64,000 nt of DNA from Martensiomyces pterosporus (GCA_025201845.1 MU604010.1:3763-67762), one strand, 5' to 3'; counted from the stretch's first letter, positions 1 through 11,169 are shown. Numbers and translations: made by a program. The notes: generated from the sequence alone by a model not told the origin.

Positions 1-940
1 CCTTGGAGCAGCTATTGCATACAGGGAAACCCAAGGTACCCGAATGTGCTCCCTGGCCCGCTATTGTAAAATAGCAGAGCAGCAGCAGCTTTACCAGCTC
101 TGCGTAAAGCTCTGCTACCACCCGCTATTGCAGAAATAAAATATCGAATGGGCACAATTGCCACCACCCAGTACACTTGACCATTTTCCCAAGTCATGTC
201 CATTGCATTGTTCCCCTCTGGCAGCACCATCTCACCTGCATGATTGCCCGCTAATCAAACCATCTTCAAGCCAATGGGCAGCCTCGCCTTAGCCAGAGAG
301 CTCACCAGCTTTCGCCGCAACGTACACAGTGTGGCTAGTTCGTCTTGGTGCTGTATTTGCTTATAATCGAGAGCATATGACGACGGGTAATGCATCTGAA
401 TCAAAGCTGATTCAGCACCTTGATGACAAGTAATCCCCGCTTCCCAGATTGCACCCAAATCAGCGCATGTATGTGTCCAGAACGGGAGCATAGAGCGAAT
501 GCCGTGTTGCGCACACACCCGCCTGCACGGCTGGCATCAGCGGGGTCGCTTGGGCACATGCAGCTGAGCGCCTGCCCACTAGCTGAGCGAAATTAAGGTG
601 CTTCTGGCAAAGCGATCGATTGTCAAAACGGCTTTTCTCCGCCCCTCTGCCAGCGTTCAGTCGCCATGCATTTGTCACGGCTCCGCGAAAGCCAACCAGG
701 AAAAGACTAACGAGCACCAAGCTGCCGGAGAATTTTTTTACGCGCCAAAGGGTACTTGCAGCGGATGCGCCAATCCGGTCTGCTCATTGCTCGCTCGCTC
801 GCATGGCCAAAAAGCGATTAGTGCTCTTCCACCCCTTTCCCGAAGGCACGCTTGTTCTTTGGGTTTCTGGGTTTCTGTTTCTGTTTATGGCGTCACTTTG
901 TGCCTACTGCCATGTCGCCTTTTGACAATGGCACACTGCA
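1..940. other. intergenic region, no confident gene
   Basis: No complete gene can be supported in this stretch. It ends in the promoter of the guanine deaminase gene. On the minus strand a well-formed possible terminal exon lies at about 255-395. It has an acceptor-like ttgattcag, then an open frame starting MHYPSSYALDYK and ending at a TGA at 257-255. I could not join it convincingly to an upstream exon. The other open frames here look accidental. Confidence 0.4.
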
Positions 941-948
941 TATAAAAA
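941..948 (+). promoter_or_regulatory. TATA box of guanine deaminase gene
   Basis: A perfect TATAAAAA lies 192 bases upstream of the first ATG at 1133. A pyrimidine-rich leader lies between them. The spacing matches the other clear TATA boxes in this window (178-192 bases to the ATG). Confidence 0.65.
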
Positions 949-1132
949 GAGCGCCAGAGCAGCGCCCTCTCCCCAAACCCCTTTTTGGCTTCGCTTTAGC
1001 TGAAATATCCTGACAGCTCCCTTCTTTCTCCCTTGCTCTTGGCACTTGCACGCTTTCCCCCCACTCCATTCTCTATTTCCCCATCGCTATTGTAAGAGCC
1101 CGGCTAATTTACTATCTCTAAGAACAAACACA

Positions 1133-2596
1133 ATGGCTCCAGCAAACAGCGCCCAAACCGCAGACCCCTTGGTCACCTACACTGTGTTCTATGGCTGCAT
1201 CATCGATACCCCCGCTATCGACAGCTTGCGTATCCGTGCCAGGGGTGCGCTGGGGGTTGATAGCACCACGGGGCGTATTATCGGCGTTGCAGAGAATACC
1301 GCGTTGTCGCCTGCCGATCTAGTCCGCTCTTGGACAGGAAGGGCTGTCCACGACAATGCGGTCGAGGTGGTCCGTCTATCCGCCGACCAGTTCCTTATGC
1401 CAGGGTTCATCGACACGCACACACATGCGCCGCAATTCACGTTCCTCGGTATCGGACACGATCTGCCTCTGATGGACTGGCTGAACAAGTACACGTTCAG
1501 GCACGAAAGCGAGTTCAGGGACCCCGTAAAGGCGCGAGAATTCTACAAGGACGTCGTCAGCCGCGTGGTCCGCAACGGCGTCACCTTCGCTGCATACTAC
1601 GGAACCATCCACGTGGAGGCAAACAAGATCCTTGCCGAGACAATCCGCAACATAGGACAGCGTGCGTACGTAGGAAAAGTGTGCATGGACGCCAATTCCC
1701 CCGACTACTACTCGGAGTCGACTGAGGAGAGCCTGCAGGCGACCGAGCAGTTTGTCAAGCATGTTTTGGGCGGCCAAGAGGCGGACCAGAGCAGCAGGCT
1801 TGTGACACCCATCATCACACCTCGGTTCGCGCCGTCGTGCTCCCGCGAGTGCTTGCAAGGGCTGGGTGACCTGGCAAGGCAGTACAGCCTGCCAATCCAG
1901 TCGCACTTGTGCGAGAACCCGGCGGAGATCGAGTTTGCCAAGTCGTGCTTCCCCGAATGCTCCAGCTACGCCGAGATCTACAACAAGTTTGGCCTGTTCG
2001 GCGACCGCACGATCATGGCCCACTGCGTGCACATGACGGACGGTGAAATCGCACTGATGCGCCAGACCGGTGTCGGTGTCAGCCACTGCCCAAACTCCAA
2101 CTTTACCTTGGGCAGTGGTGTTGCGGATGTGCGTCGGTTCGTTGCCGAGGGAATCCCAGTCGGCCTTGGCACTGACGTTAGCGGCGGATACACCCCATCG
2201 ATGCTGGATGCTATGCGGATGGCGGCGGCTGCGAATCGCGCACTTATTAGCTTCAAGAGAGACAGGGGCGATAAGATGGAGGGCAGAGACGGTGTTCCGC
2301 TGGAGGCTGCCGAGGCTGTGTTCTTGGCGACCCAGGGCGGTGCCCGTGTGATGGGCATGGAGGAGCATGTGGGCAGCCTGGACAGCAAGAAGCTGTTCGA
2401 TGCCTTGGTTGTCGATCTCAGCGCTGCAAACTCGCCTGTCCCCTCGGTCCAATCCACACCTGCCGTGGAGAGTGCCGATGATCCCGCCGAGGCTTGGAAG
2501 CTGCGCCTTGAGCAGTTTGTGTTCCTTGCCGACGATCGCAACATTGCGCGCGTCTATGTCGGCGGCAGGCTCATCCATACCAGCAGCGCCCAGTAG
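1133..2596 (+). CDS. GUD1: guanine deaminase (guanine aminohydrolase)
   Basis: Hydrolyses guanine to xanthine and ammonia in cytosolic purine salvage. The 487-residue protein has the hallmarks of the metal-dependent amidohydrolase superfamily in order. These are the N-terminal HxH metal site in PGFIDTHTHAP (about residues 90-100), a SHLCEN motif, HCVHMTDGE (about 296), SHCPNSNFTLGSG, and GLGTDVSGG (about 345) carrying the metal-binding Asp. The length is normal for the family. The open frame runs upstream to about 1046 without an ATG, so 1133 is the first possible start; it follows a TATA box at 941. No intron is needed. A 413-codon frame on the opposite strand (1376-2617) is a codon-bias shadow. 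The 3' end faces the 3' end of the next gene, about 130 bases away. Confidence 0.95.
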   Translation: MAPANSAQTADPLVTYTVFYGCIIDTPAIDSLRIRARGALGVDSTTGRIIGVAENTALSPADLVRSWTGRAVHDNAVEVVRLSADQFLMPGFIDTHTHAPQFTFLGIGHDLPLMDWLNKYTFRHESEFRDPVKAREFYKDVVSRVVRNGVTFAAYYGTIHVEANKILAETIRNIGQRAYVGKVCMDANSPDYYSESTEESLQATEQFVKHVLGGQEADQSSRLVTPIITPRFAPSCSRECLQGLGDLARQYSLPIQSHLCENPAEIEFAKSCFPECSSYAEIYNKFGLFGDRTIMAHCVHMTDGEIALMRQTGVGVSHCPNSNFTLGSGVADVRRFVAEGIPVGLGTDVSGGYTPSMLDAMRMAAAANRALISFKRDRGDKMEGRDGVPLEAAEAVFLATQGGARVMGMEEHVGSLDSKKLFDALVVDLSAANSPVPSVQSTPAVESADDPAEAWKLRLEQFVFLADDRNIARVYVGGRLIHTSSAQ

Positions 2597-2723
2597 AGTT
2601 TCCAGTAGGCCTTGCATCTGTGTGCTACTTGCGCTGCTTGGTAGAAGCGGCTGCTTTTCGATATGGCATTATAGAAGCGGGTGTATTCATTTGTAAAAAC
2701 GCAATAGAACCGTCGTCTTGTTT

Positions 2724-5600
2724 CTAGTCCTCGTAGAGCTCGTTCTCCGTAGAGCTGCGGAACACCTGCTTGGCTAGCTTGCACCCCCACTTCATCAGCG
2801 GCCTCTCATCCTCCTTGACCAGCTCGCAGTCCTTGACGAAATGGTGGAAGAAGAACAAGATGCCGTGGCACATCGTTGGGTTGGCCGTGGCCTTGCTGAA
2901 CGTCTCGTGGAGGGACTGCACATCGGCCTCAGACTGCTTCTTGTGCTGCAAGAAGATTGTCGAGAACATGACCTGGAAGAACACTCTGGCTTGTCGCCCA
3001 ACCTTGGCGAAGGTCACGGTCTTGAGGACCAGCAGCGAAAGCGCCTGCTTGTCAATGAGCCATCCATACAGCTTTGCCACATTGACCATGCGACGCAAGG
3101 GAACGTTGGCTGCCTCGTGATCCTCCTCGCTGTTGATTCTGCCCAGCCCGCCGACATCGGTCTCGCCCATCTCGCGCAAAAAGTCCCACAGCGCATACTG
3201 CAGCGTCAGTCTGTAGCTGTTGTGGTAGCTGCACAGCTTGTAAGCGACTAGCGTGTAGTAAGGGTTGTATGCCTTTTCCTGGCCACAGCAATGAAGCAAG
3301 ACGCGGATGACCTCGCGGATCTGCGTTTTCTTCAAGTCGAGCTTCATCAGCCGCTCAAAGGCGTCGGCGTAGTCGTCGCTGCTCAGCAGCGTGACAAAGA
3401 TGCTACGGCGAACGTCCGTGTTCATGTGCTGCTCCTTTGCGAGCTTTAGCAAACGGTCCATCTCAGTGCTGCCCGAGGCTTCCTGCATTTTGCGGATCGC
3501 CTGTCTAGCCGATGCCGACGAGCCGCTGTCTTCGTCCGCGCCTGCCTGGTTGCCCACCCACGATGAGCCGACCAGCCACCACTTGCCCTTGGTCTCGATG
3601 TCGTGGATATCCTCCAGTCCGATGTTGATGGGCTCAGTGGTCATGACCGAGCGGCGCTTGTCCATGTTGCCCAGGAACTTCTTCAGCTTGGCCACATTCT
3701 CTGCGTTCTGCGACATTGTGTTGCGCATGCGGTTGTCCTTCAAGTGCGTCAGGCTCTCAACCATAAACTGGCACCTGACAGAGAATTTTTTGGCGCCCGC
3801 CTTGCCCACAGTCTCATTCACTTGGTTCACAATCTCCTTCAGCGCAAGCGGATCGTCCTTGCGCAGCTGCACGCCAGAGATGCGGATGATCTTGAGCAGC
3901 AGCTCGGCAGTGAACTCGTTGATGTCCCTGGTGCACATGCGGATGACGTCGTACACAAGCTGGCAGGAGATCACCTGGAAGTTGTACAGCTCGGCAACAA
4001 ACACCGACAAGTTCTGGCACTCCTTGCCCGCAGACAGCTCGCCATTCTCCGACGCGCCCTTGTCCTCACCAGCCTTGAATGCAGCTAGTCCAAGCTCAAA
4101 GTACTTCTCAAACTCCTCCATCAGCTTTTGCACGAGGTGCGCTACGGGCTCTAGTCCAGCCGTGCGGTAGATTGCACCAACCAGTGCGGCATTGACGTAC
4201 AGGAATGTGTCGAGCATGTGGATGCGCGATTTGATCGACTGAAGGATGAGGCTGCTGAGCACTTCGGTGACGTGGTGGCGCGGGTACTTCTGGTACTGTG
4301 CCTCGACCTGGGTGATGATTGCCTCAATGTTTGTCTCGCTCAGCCGATTCAGCTGTCCCTGGAGCACTTTGCGGATTGCTGCAAGGCGCTCGTCGTCCTC
4401 CGATTGCTTCTTGCGGAGGCTTGGTGGGATGTACCGACCAACGCTAGGCACCGCCGGTGCCGCGGGTGCGGGTGCTTGCTTTGGCTCAGGGCTTGTAGGC
4501 GCAGTTTCCCCGTCGCCATCGTCCTCGCTGCTGGACTCATCTTCGCCCTGCTCCTCGCTTGCATCTGAGGAGGCGTTATCTTCGGATGCGGTGTTTTCGC
4601 CGTCGTCCGAATCCAGCTCATCAGACTGTTCCGCAACGTCACTCCCAGAGATGCCATCGCTGTCAACGTCGATGCCCTGGCTTTTGTACATTGCTGCAAT
4701 GTCGCTGTCCTCAGAGTCCGAATCCTCATCCTCAGGTCCAAAGTCGTTGAGACCAAACATGTCGTCCTCAGAGCCCTCGGCGTCGTCCTCGCCGACAGCA
4801 TCTTCATCGCTCTCTTCCGCATCGTCGCCTTGGCTACCCTCGCTGCTTTCGCCTTCGCTAACCTCACTGCCATCGTCCCGGCCATCGTCCCGGTCATCAG
4901 CAGAGAACGACACGCTTTTTTCCATCTTTTTCGGCTCCTTGCCATCCTTCCGGATATCCTTGGATCCGTAGCTAATCCCTTCCAGGAGGTCACCCAGCCC
5001 TTCATCAAAGAATGCGCCGGCAAGCTTTCCGCTGCTCTTGATTCCCAGGTTTCTCTCAAGTCTACGCAGCTCCCGATCCTCTATTTCCTCCGCTTGATCC
5101 ACCTTGCTTTTGATTCCAGCCTCCTTATCGACATTCTCGATCAAGTTCGAATCCCTGAGCAGCTGGTACATGCCCTGGTTGCGCTTGGCAAACTTCATCA
5201 GCCTCGCTCGATCGTCGCTAGCGCTGCCCACCTTTTTTGCTGCGGCAGTACTGCTGCTTTTGGTTGCCGCTGTGGTTTCGTTTTTCTCTCGGCGGCCAGT
5301 CGCTGCCTTGGCTGTAGCTGCGGCTGCGGCTGCAGTTGCTTGTTTGTTGCTGCCCTTGCTCTTGGTGGTCTTCTCGGGTGCAGCGAATCCGTGCGCCTGT
5401 TTGTAAGAGGTGTTTTTACGCTGCTTCTTCTCCACCCGCGCCTGCTTGCGGGCCTGCTTGCGCGATCTGATGGTGTTCTTGTAGCGCTTGCTAAACCGGC
5501 CGTCGTCCTCGCCCGCGGCGTCTGCTCCTTCGCCGGAGATCCTGCTGGCCAGCGCCGCAGGGAGCTGTGCATTTGGCTGGTGTTTACGCTTGAATGCCAT
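2724..5600 (-). CDS. SGD1: Sgd1/NOM1 nucleolar MIF4G-MA3 protein
   Basis: Nucleolar factor of 40S ribosome biogenesis (yeast Sgd1, human NOM1). The predicted protein has 958 residues. It starts with a basic Lys/Arg-rich tail, then long Asp/Glu/Ser-rich acidic tracts (about residues 200-370) and the family signature GRYIPPSLRK (about 387). A MIF4G helical domain follows (about 400-650), then an MA3 domain (about 712-830) containing LSSDDYADAFERLMKL. Yeast Sgd1 has 899 and human NOM1 860 residues, so the protein is full length and slightly long through its acidic region. The start MAFKRKHQP is chosen because residues upstream in the open frame are unlike the family and include apparent 5' leader. 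The gene is divergent from the mannosyltransferase gene, with a 561-base shared upstream region. Confidence 0.92.
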   Translation of the reverse strand: MAFKRKHQPNAQLPAALASRISGEGADAAGEDDGRFSKRYKNTIRSRKQARKQARVEKKQRKNTSYKQAHGFAAPEKTTKSKGSNKQATAAAAAATAKAATGRREKNETTAATKSSSTAAAKKVGSASDDRARLMKFAKRNQGMYQLLRDSNLIENVDKEAGIKSKVDQAEEIEDRELRRLERNLGIKSSGKLAGAFFDEGLGDLLEGISYGSKDIRKDGKEPKKMEKSVSFSADDRDDGRDDGSEVSEGESSEGSQGDDAEESDEDAVGEDDAEGSEDDMFGLNDFGPEDEDSDSEDSDIAAMYKSQGIDVDSDGISGSDVAEQSDELDSDDGENTASEDNASSDASEEQGEDESSSEDDGDGETAPTSPEPKQAPAPAAPAVPSVGRYIPPSLRKKQSEDDERLAAIRKVLQGQLNRLSETNIEAIITQVEAQYQKYPRHHVTEVLSSLILQSIKSRIHMLDTFLYVNAALVGAIYRTAGLEPVAHLVQKLMEEFEKYFELGLAAFKAGEDKGASENGELSAGKECQNLSVFVAELYNFQVISCQLVYDVIRMCTRDINEFTAELLLKIIRISGVQLRKDDPLALKEIVNQVNETVGKAGAKKFSVRCQFMVESLTHLKDNRMRNTMSQNAENVAKLKKFLGNMDKRRSVMTTEPINIGLEDIHDIETKGKWWLVGSSWVGNQAGADEDSGSSASARQAIRKMQEASGSTEMDRLLKLAKEQHMNTDVRRSIFVTLLSSDDYADAFERLMKLDLKKTQIREVIRVLLHCCGQEKAYNPYYTLVAYKLCSYHNSYRLTLQYALWDFLREMGETDVGGLGRINSEEDHEAANVPLRRMVNVAKLYGWLIDKQALSLLVLKTVTFAKVGRQARVFFQVMFSTIFLQHKKQSEADVQSLHETFSKATANPTMCHGILFFFHHFVKDCELVKEDERPLMKWGCKLAKQVFRSSTENELYED

Positions 5601-6161
5601 CCTCGCTTCTAGGTGCCGGCTACTTCCTGCTGCTTGTGGAAGGGATGCAATAACAATAATAAGTGGACGTTGAATTGGAAGTGGAGCCGAAATGCAAGAG
5701 CACAAGAAGCTGGCGACAAGGAGAGAAAAATGGCTTGATCTGGGGCTGATTTCCGTCGATGAATCAGCATGCCACGTGTGGAGTCTCTTATTCGCCCAGT
5801 GCCCAGCCGACATTTTGAGCCAGCGACATGGCAGATGTGTGGTGGCAGAGGACAAGCGCAAGAGTAGACTCAGTTCTGGCGGCCCCAGCTCTGCATGAGA
5901 TCGCTAGAGGCCTAGGGAGCACAATGTGGCTGTTGTAGCTGGACATGCGATCTGTAGCCCAACAACAGCAACGACACATGTATTTTTATCCATCTGACAC
6001 GGCTCTCCGTCACACAAATAGTATCCTCGTTTGCTATTTATTTTCGCAGCCGCATTTCCATGGACCGCCACACGCCTCTTCTCCACCCTCTCCCTCACTT
6101 CGCCTACCGCTGCATCACTCTACGCACTTTATCCTGTACATTACCAAGCCCACACGATAGC
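5601..6161. promoter_or_regulatory. shared divergent upstream region
   Basis: 561 bases between the starts of the Sgd1 gene (-) and the GT69 gene (+). I see no canonical TATAAA and no separate gene. It should hold both promoters. An in-frame ATG at 6060 could extend the GT69 protein by 34 residues. Confidence 0.5.
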
Positions 6162-7484
6162 ATGCCCTTCACCGACCGCATTCGCATGCTGGCTGTCTTA
6201 GTGCTAGCTGGGCTAGCATCGCTCAACATCGCCAGTATATGCATCAATCGCATAGCAGGCACACTGGCCAAGCTGAGAGCTGGGCTGTCTCATAGTCAGC
6301 GGCCGTGGATCCTCGCTGACTTAGGTTCGTCTATACCGCTGCCAGAAGGCAGGGAGCAGCGACGTGCACGCAGAGGCCTTGGTAGATACTTGCAAGAGGT
6401 CCACCAAGACATCAACAACGAGGATCTCCACTCGTACTGCGCTCAGGACAACTTCAGCCGCGATTTCGTAACCTCTGCTGAGCAGAGATATGCAAACATA
6501 ACGAAGCCCACTGCTCAACGCGCTACCGCGGGTCGGCGCCAGCTCCTTAGCCGGGATCTGCGCATCTATGTGGCAGTGAACCTGTTCAACAACGAGCGCG
6601 TGCTGCCCAATATGGCGACGCAGCTGCTGGCATTCGCTGACATGCTGGGCTCCAAGCGAGTGTTCCTGTCGATATACGAGAACGGCTCGACAGATAGAAC
6701 AAAGGAGATTCTGCGCGAGTTTAAGAGAGCACTGCGCATTTTGGGCATTCCTCATCGGATCGTTGCCGACGAGAAGCCGCGGCCAGCGCTATACCACCGG
6801 ATCGAGTACATGGCGGAGATCCGCAACCGCGCCCTGGAGCCACTCGCTGGGCTGGGCACGAGGTTTGACAAGGTGGTGTTTCTCAACGACGTGTTCTTTT
6901 GCCTGACTGATCTGATGGAGCTGGTATACCAGTCACAGCTGAACAGCGCTCACCTTACGTGCGCCGAGGACTTCGAGTCCAAGCACGGAATCCTGGCGTT
7001 CTACGACACATGGGTATCGCGCGACATCCTCGGCCGGGCATTCAAGGGCCAGCCGCAGAACATTGCCGACGACATTGGCGCGCTGCTGGGCCAGCTACGC
7101 AACTGGCCGTTTCAGGTGCAGTGCTGCTGGAACGGGGTGGCAGTCATTGACGCGCAGGTGTTCCGTGGCCACAACGCAACGAGGTTTAGACGCAGCGCCC
7201 CGGGCGAATGCTCGGCATCAGAGTGCTCGCTGCTGTGCAACGACCTGTGGACGAGCGGGTACAGGCGAGCCGTGGTTGTGCCCAGAGTCAAGGTCGCTTA
7301 CGACATCAAAACGCGCGACCAGCTGCGCGAGCCGCACAACTTCCCACGCGATGCACCATTCAACGACAGGCAGCCGCAGCAGATCAGGTTCGAGCCGGGG
7401 CCCAAGCAGGTGTACTGCCACCCGCTCAACGGCGTTGGAACCAGTGCGCCCGACGGTCCAGCGACATTCGTGCCGCTCAAATAG
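6162..7484 (+). CDS. CAP59/CMT1-family alpha-1,3-mannosyltransferase (GT69)
   Basis: Predicted Golgi type II glycosyltransferase of family GT69, which includes Cryptococcus CAP59 and CMT1 and transfers mannose in alpha-1,3 linkage to surface glycans. The protein is 440 residues from MPFTDR. It has a short cytosolic tail and one signal-anchor (about residues 8-28). The catalytic domain carries VAVNLFNNERVLPN (about 136), YENGSTDRTKE (about 172), AEIRNRALEPL and the acidic FLNDVFFCLTDL motif (about 239), followed by CAEDFE and FYDTWVSRD, all characteristic of the family. The exact acceptor is not deducible. An upstream in-frame ATG at 6060 would add 34 residues before the anchor; I prefer 6162 because it gives a compact type II topology. 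No intron is seen. Confidence 0.88.
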   Translation: MPFTDRIRMLAVLVLAGLASLNIASICINRIAGTLAKLRAGLSHSQRPWILADLGSSIPLPEGREQRRARRGLGRYLQEVHQDINNEDLHSYCAQDNFSRDFVTSAEQRYANITKPTAQRATAGRRQLLSRDLRIYVAVNLFNNERVLPNMATQLLAFADMLGSKRVFLSIYENGSTDRTKEILREFKRALRILGIPHRIVADEKPRPALYHRIEYMAEIRNRALEPLAGLGTRFDKVVFLNDVFFCLTDLMELVYQSQLNSAHLTCAEDFESKHGILAFYDTWVSRDILGRAFKGQPQNIADDIGALLGQLRNWPFQVQCCWNGVAVIDAQVFRGHNATRFRRSAPGECSASECSLLCNDLWTSGYRRAVVVPRVKVAYDIKTRDQLREPHNFPRDAPFNDRQPQQIRFEPGPKQVYCHPLNGVGTSAPDGPATFVPLK

Positions 7485-7902
7485 GCGCCGCCTGCGTCCA
7501 GGAGCGCTGCGCCGCTGGCCACGTGCACCGCTGGCCAATAGCAGCAAGCAAGTGAGGATCTGCCCAATCAATGGCGCCTGTCGTATGTGCACTTTGCCTC
7601 TTGCAAAAACAGGAAAACAAAAAAATTTGCACCGAGTGCAGAACCAGCGCCTTCGATGCTTACGCCCCTCGCCCAAGGGGCTCTTGCAGAAGTGGCCAGA
7701 AGGATGCTTTTACGGCGGTTGAATTTCGCACACAGAATTTCATGCCTCTGCTTGCGATTCACACTTGAAGGCTTCTTTTTTCCTTATTCTTTTTCTTGTT
7801 TGCCTTGATTCCCGTTCCTCCATCCACACACTACTGCAACCCACGCCACCCGCATTGCTTTCAGCTTGGAGAAGCAAGGAAAGCAGGAATCAAAATAGCA
7901 TA
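7485..7902. other. intergenic region upstream of transportin
   Basis: 418 bases with no supported gene. The second half is T/C-rich, as expected of a fungal 5' leader. The several short open frames have no recognisable content. Confidence 0.5.
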
Positions 7903-10900
7903 ATGGATTGGCAGCCCGAGCCCGAGAGCCTTAAACAGCTCATTCAGCTTCTGAACAGCACACAGTCGGCTGATAACCAGGTCCAGCAGCAGAACAACCA
8001 GGTATGTAGTCGCCATTCAGCTCATGGCATTAATTGTCGGCTGCATTTTTGCTGTGACCGAATGCAGGGGGGTTTAAACTATGAAGCGCTGTGTGGTGCC
8101 TGAGCTGGTGGAAAAATTGGGACTGCAGAACAGCCTTGGCTTGGCCTGCAGCCCAGACTATTCCGCGGCTGGCACTCTGTGGCATGCATCCTCAGCGCTG
8201 TCTCCTCGCCCACCTCCTTCCCTGCCAAGCGCTACCAGCATGTACTGAACCCGGCACACTACCTCGCTGCTGCTTGCGCAGCCTCTCCATGCACATGCAT
8301 TCCACAATGTAGCGGCTTGATGAGCTCAGGCGGGTTCCAGACTTTATCAACTACCTGCTGTTCGTGCTGATCAGCATGAAGGAGGAGAATGGGCCGGTGC
8401 GTGCAGTGGCTGGCCTGCTCCTGAAGAACAACGTGCGGCAGGACTTTGACAACATCTCGCCACACGTCCTCGACTACGTGAAGCGCAAGTCGATCGACGC
8501 CATTGGCGACCCGGACACTCTGGTACGCCACACGCTGGGCACGGTGATTGCGACGGTTGTTGCTCTGGGCAAGATCAAAAACTGGCCCGAAATTCTCCCG
8601 CGACTCATGCAGCTGCTGGACTCCGCCGAGTACCCGCTGGTCGAGGGCGCCTGGGATATCCTGCGGAAGATCTGCGAGGAGTGCGGCCACGAACTCGAGG
8701 AGCCCTTCGAGGATGGCACCCGCCCGCTGAATGTCATGCTGCCCAAGTTCCTGGCGTTCTTCAGCTCCGAGTCGCCGATTCTGCGCGAGTACGCGATCTC
8801 GACCACCACCTTGTTTGTCGGCCAGCGGTCCGAGTGCATGCAGCCGCTGATGGACACGTTTGTCGTCGAGCTCTTCAAGCGCGCCAACGACGACAACGCC
8901 GAGGTCCTGAAGAGCGTGTGCAAGGCCGTCGTTGCCCTGCTGGAGTCGAGGCCCGACAAGCTTGTGCCGGAGCTCGAGAACGTGGTCAACTACATGCTCC
9001 ACACCACGCAGAACAGCAACCAGGAGATCGCCATGGAGGCCTGCGAGTTCTGGCTCAGCTTCTGCGAGCAGGAGGAGCTTGTCGGCAGCCTGGAACCCTT
9101 CCTCAACAAGGTCATCCCCACGCTGATGCGCGGCATGGTCTACTCCGAGGAGGACCTGCTGATGCTCGACAACGACGACGACGACGCGGTCGTTCCCGAC
9201 TCTGAGCAGGACATCAAGCCCCGCCACCACCGCGCGCGCACCCACGACCACCAGACAGAGGGAGCCGGCGCCTCGTCCAACGACGACGGAGATAGCGACG
9301 AGAATGACGACGACGACGACGACTACGACAGCGATGATGACGACGATGTCTACGCCGAATGGAATCTGCGCAAGTGCTCGGCAGCCAGCCTCGACGTCAT
9401 GTCGACCGTGTTTGGCGACCGAATCCTCGAGTTTGTCCTTCCTGTCTTGCGCGAGGAGCTTGCCAGCGACGACTGGCGTGTCAAGGAGGCCGGCATCCTG
9501 GCCCTGGGCGCCATTGCCGAGGGCTGCATGAACGGCATGGAGCCGCACCTGCCCAGCCTCATCCCCTACCTCATCCAGTGGTTCAAGCACGAGAAGGCCC
9601 TGGTCAGGTCGATCTCCTGCTGGTCGGCCAGCCGCTACGGCAAGTGGGCTGTCTATGGCACCGAGCCCAACACGCTCAAGGTGTACTTCGAGCCCCTGCT
9701 GGCTGGTCTGCTGGAGACCATGATGGACAAGAACAAGCGCGTGCAGGAGGCTGCCTGCAGCGCCTTTGCCACGGTTGAGGAGGATGCTGCGCAGTTCATG
9801 GTTCCCTACATCCAGCCCGTTCTTGAGGCCCTGATGCGCGCGTTCACGCAGTACCAGAGGAAGAACCTGATCATCCTCTACGACGCGGTCGGGACCCTTG
9901 CCGAGGCCGTTGGCTCGGAGCTGAACCAGCCGCAGTACATCCAGATGCTCATGCCCCAGCTGCTTGAGCGGTGGGAGAACGTGCAGACCGAGGACCAGCA
10001 CATGTTCCCTCTGTTCGAGTGCCTGTCGGCCATTGCGCTGTCCCTGGGCACCGGCTTCAAGCCCTTCGCGCAGCCCGTCTACGAGCGCTGCGTGCAGATT
10101 GTCGGCGAGGCCCTGCAGCTCTCGCAGCAGGCGTCGCAGGACCCCACCATCGAGGCCCCCGACAAGGATCTGGTCATCGTCGCCCTCGATCTCATCAGCG
10201 CCATTATCCAGGCCCTCGGCGATGATGCGCAGGCCCTGGTTGCCGAGCACAACGGCGTGGTCCTCCAGCTCGTCGGCATGTGCATGATGGACCCGGTCAC
10301 CGACGTGCGGCAATCGGCGTTTGCTCTGCTTGGCGACCTGGCCATGCACAGCTTCCCCCTTCTGCTGCCCCAGCTCGACGCCATTATGCAGCAGCTGATC
10401 CCGCAGGTCGACCGCAACTTCTCGCACATCAACGTGTGCAACAACGCCGCATGGTCCGTCGGCGAGATCGCGCTGAAGGCGGGCGAGGAGCACATGAAGA
10501 GCTACGTCAACCCCCTGCTGGAGCGCCTCGTTCCCCTGCTCAACAACGAGAACACGCCCGTGACGCTGGCTGAGAACGCAGCCATTACCATCGGCCGCCT
10601 GGGCCTTGTGTGCCCGTCAACCGTGGCGCCCAACCTCGAGGTCTTTGCCGAGCGCTGGTGTGCCGTGCTCACCAACGTCAGGGACAACGAGGAGAAGTCA
10701 TCCGCGTTCCAGGGCATGATGACCATGATTGGAAACAACCCACAGGGCATCGCCAAGGCCTTCTTGCTGTTCTGCCAGGCCGCCGTCGGCTGGCAGACCC
10801 CCGATGCCCAGCTCATGGATATGTTCATCCAGACCTTTGCGGGCCTCAAGCAGCTGGCTGGCGACAACTGGGAGGCCAGCATGACCATGCTCGACCCGCA

Positions 10901-10937
10901 AGCCCGCGAGCTCATCATGAAGAACTTCCACGCCTAG
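7903..10937 (+). CDS. KAP104: transportin / karyopherin beta-2 (two exons)
   Basis: Nuclear import receptor for PY-NLS cargo such as hnRNP-type RNA-binding proteins. Exons are 7903-8001 and 8313-10937, giving 907 residues (human TNPO1 898). Exon 1 encodes MDWQPEPESLKQLIQLL, the first half of HEAT repeat 1. The intron (311 nt, GTATGT...TAG, phase 0) is removed and exon 2 resumes with RLDELRRVPDFINYL, matching the human repeat 1-2 sequence without a gap. Other family hallmarks are PDSEQDIKPRHHRAR followed by the acidic loop (about residues 330-345) that displaces cargo on RanGTP binding, DWNLRKCSAA-like EWNLRKCSAASLD, and HEAT repeats to the C-terminus. Using only the long open frame would lose the first 50 residues. 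A 744-codon antisense frame is a codon-bias shadow. Confidence 0.95.
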
Positions 10938-11169
10938 TAACTGTAACAAGGCAGCCGCAACATGGCCGAGGCCTTAATTCCACACCTCTCCTTCTACATC
11001 CATGCGAGAGCCCCTTTTCTGTCCCTCGCGCCTACCAGATTTTTATAGTAGTAGCCCTCCTTTTCTTTTTTCTCCTTTTTCGTTATAGCTTTTTTATAGT
11101 CGCAAACACAACGCACTTTAAACACACAGAGCCTTTGCGGTGCTGCTGCAGCCACGCGGCCGACCCTGG

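Noticed and set aside
1376..2617. 413-codon frame antisense to guanine deaminase
   Set aside because: A codon-bias shadow: there are no domains, and the sense strand encodes all the amidohydrolase motifs.
8002..8312. Intronic C/D snoRNA in the transportin intron
   Set aside because: No matched C box (RUGAUGA) and D box (CUGA) with a closing stem could be found.
8259..10493. 744-codon open frame antisense to transportin
   Set aside because: It is rich in Val/Leu/His/Gln, matches no family and is the mirror of a gene with strong codon bias and few antisense stops. Sense-strand homology to transportin is unambiguous.
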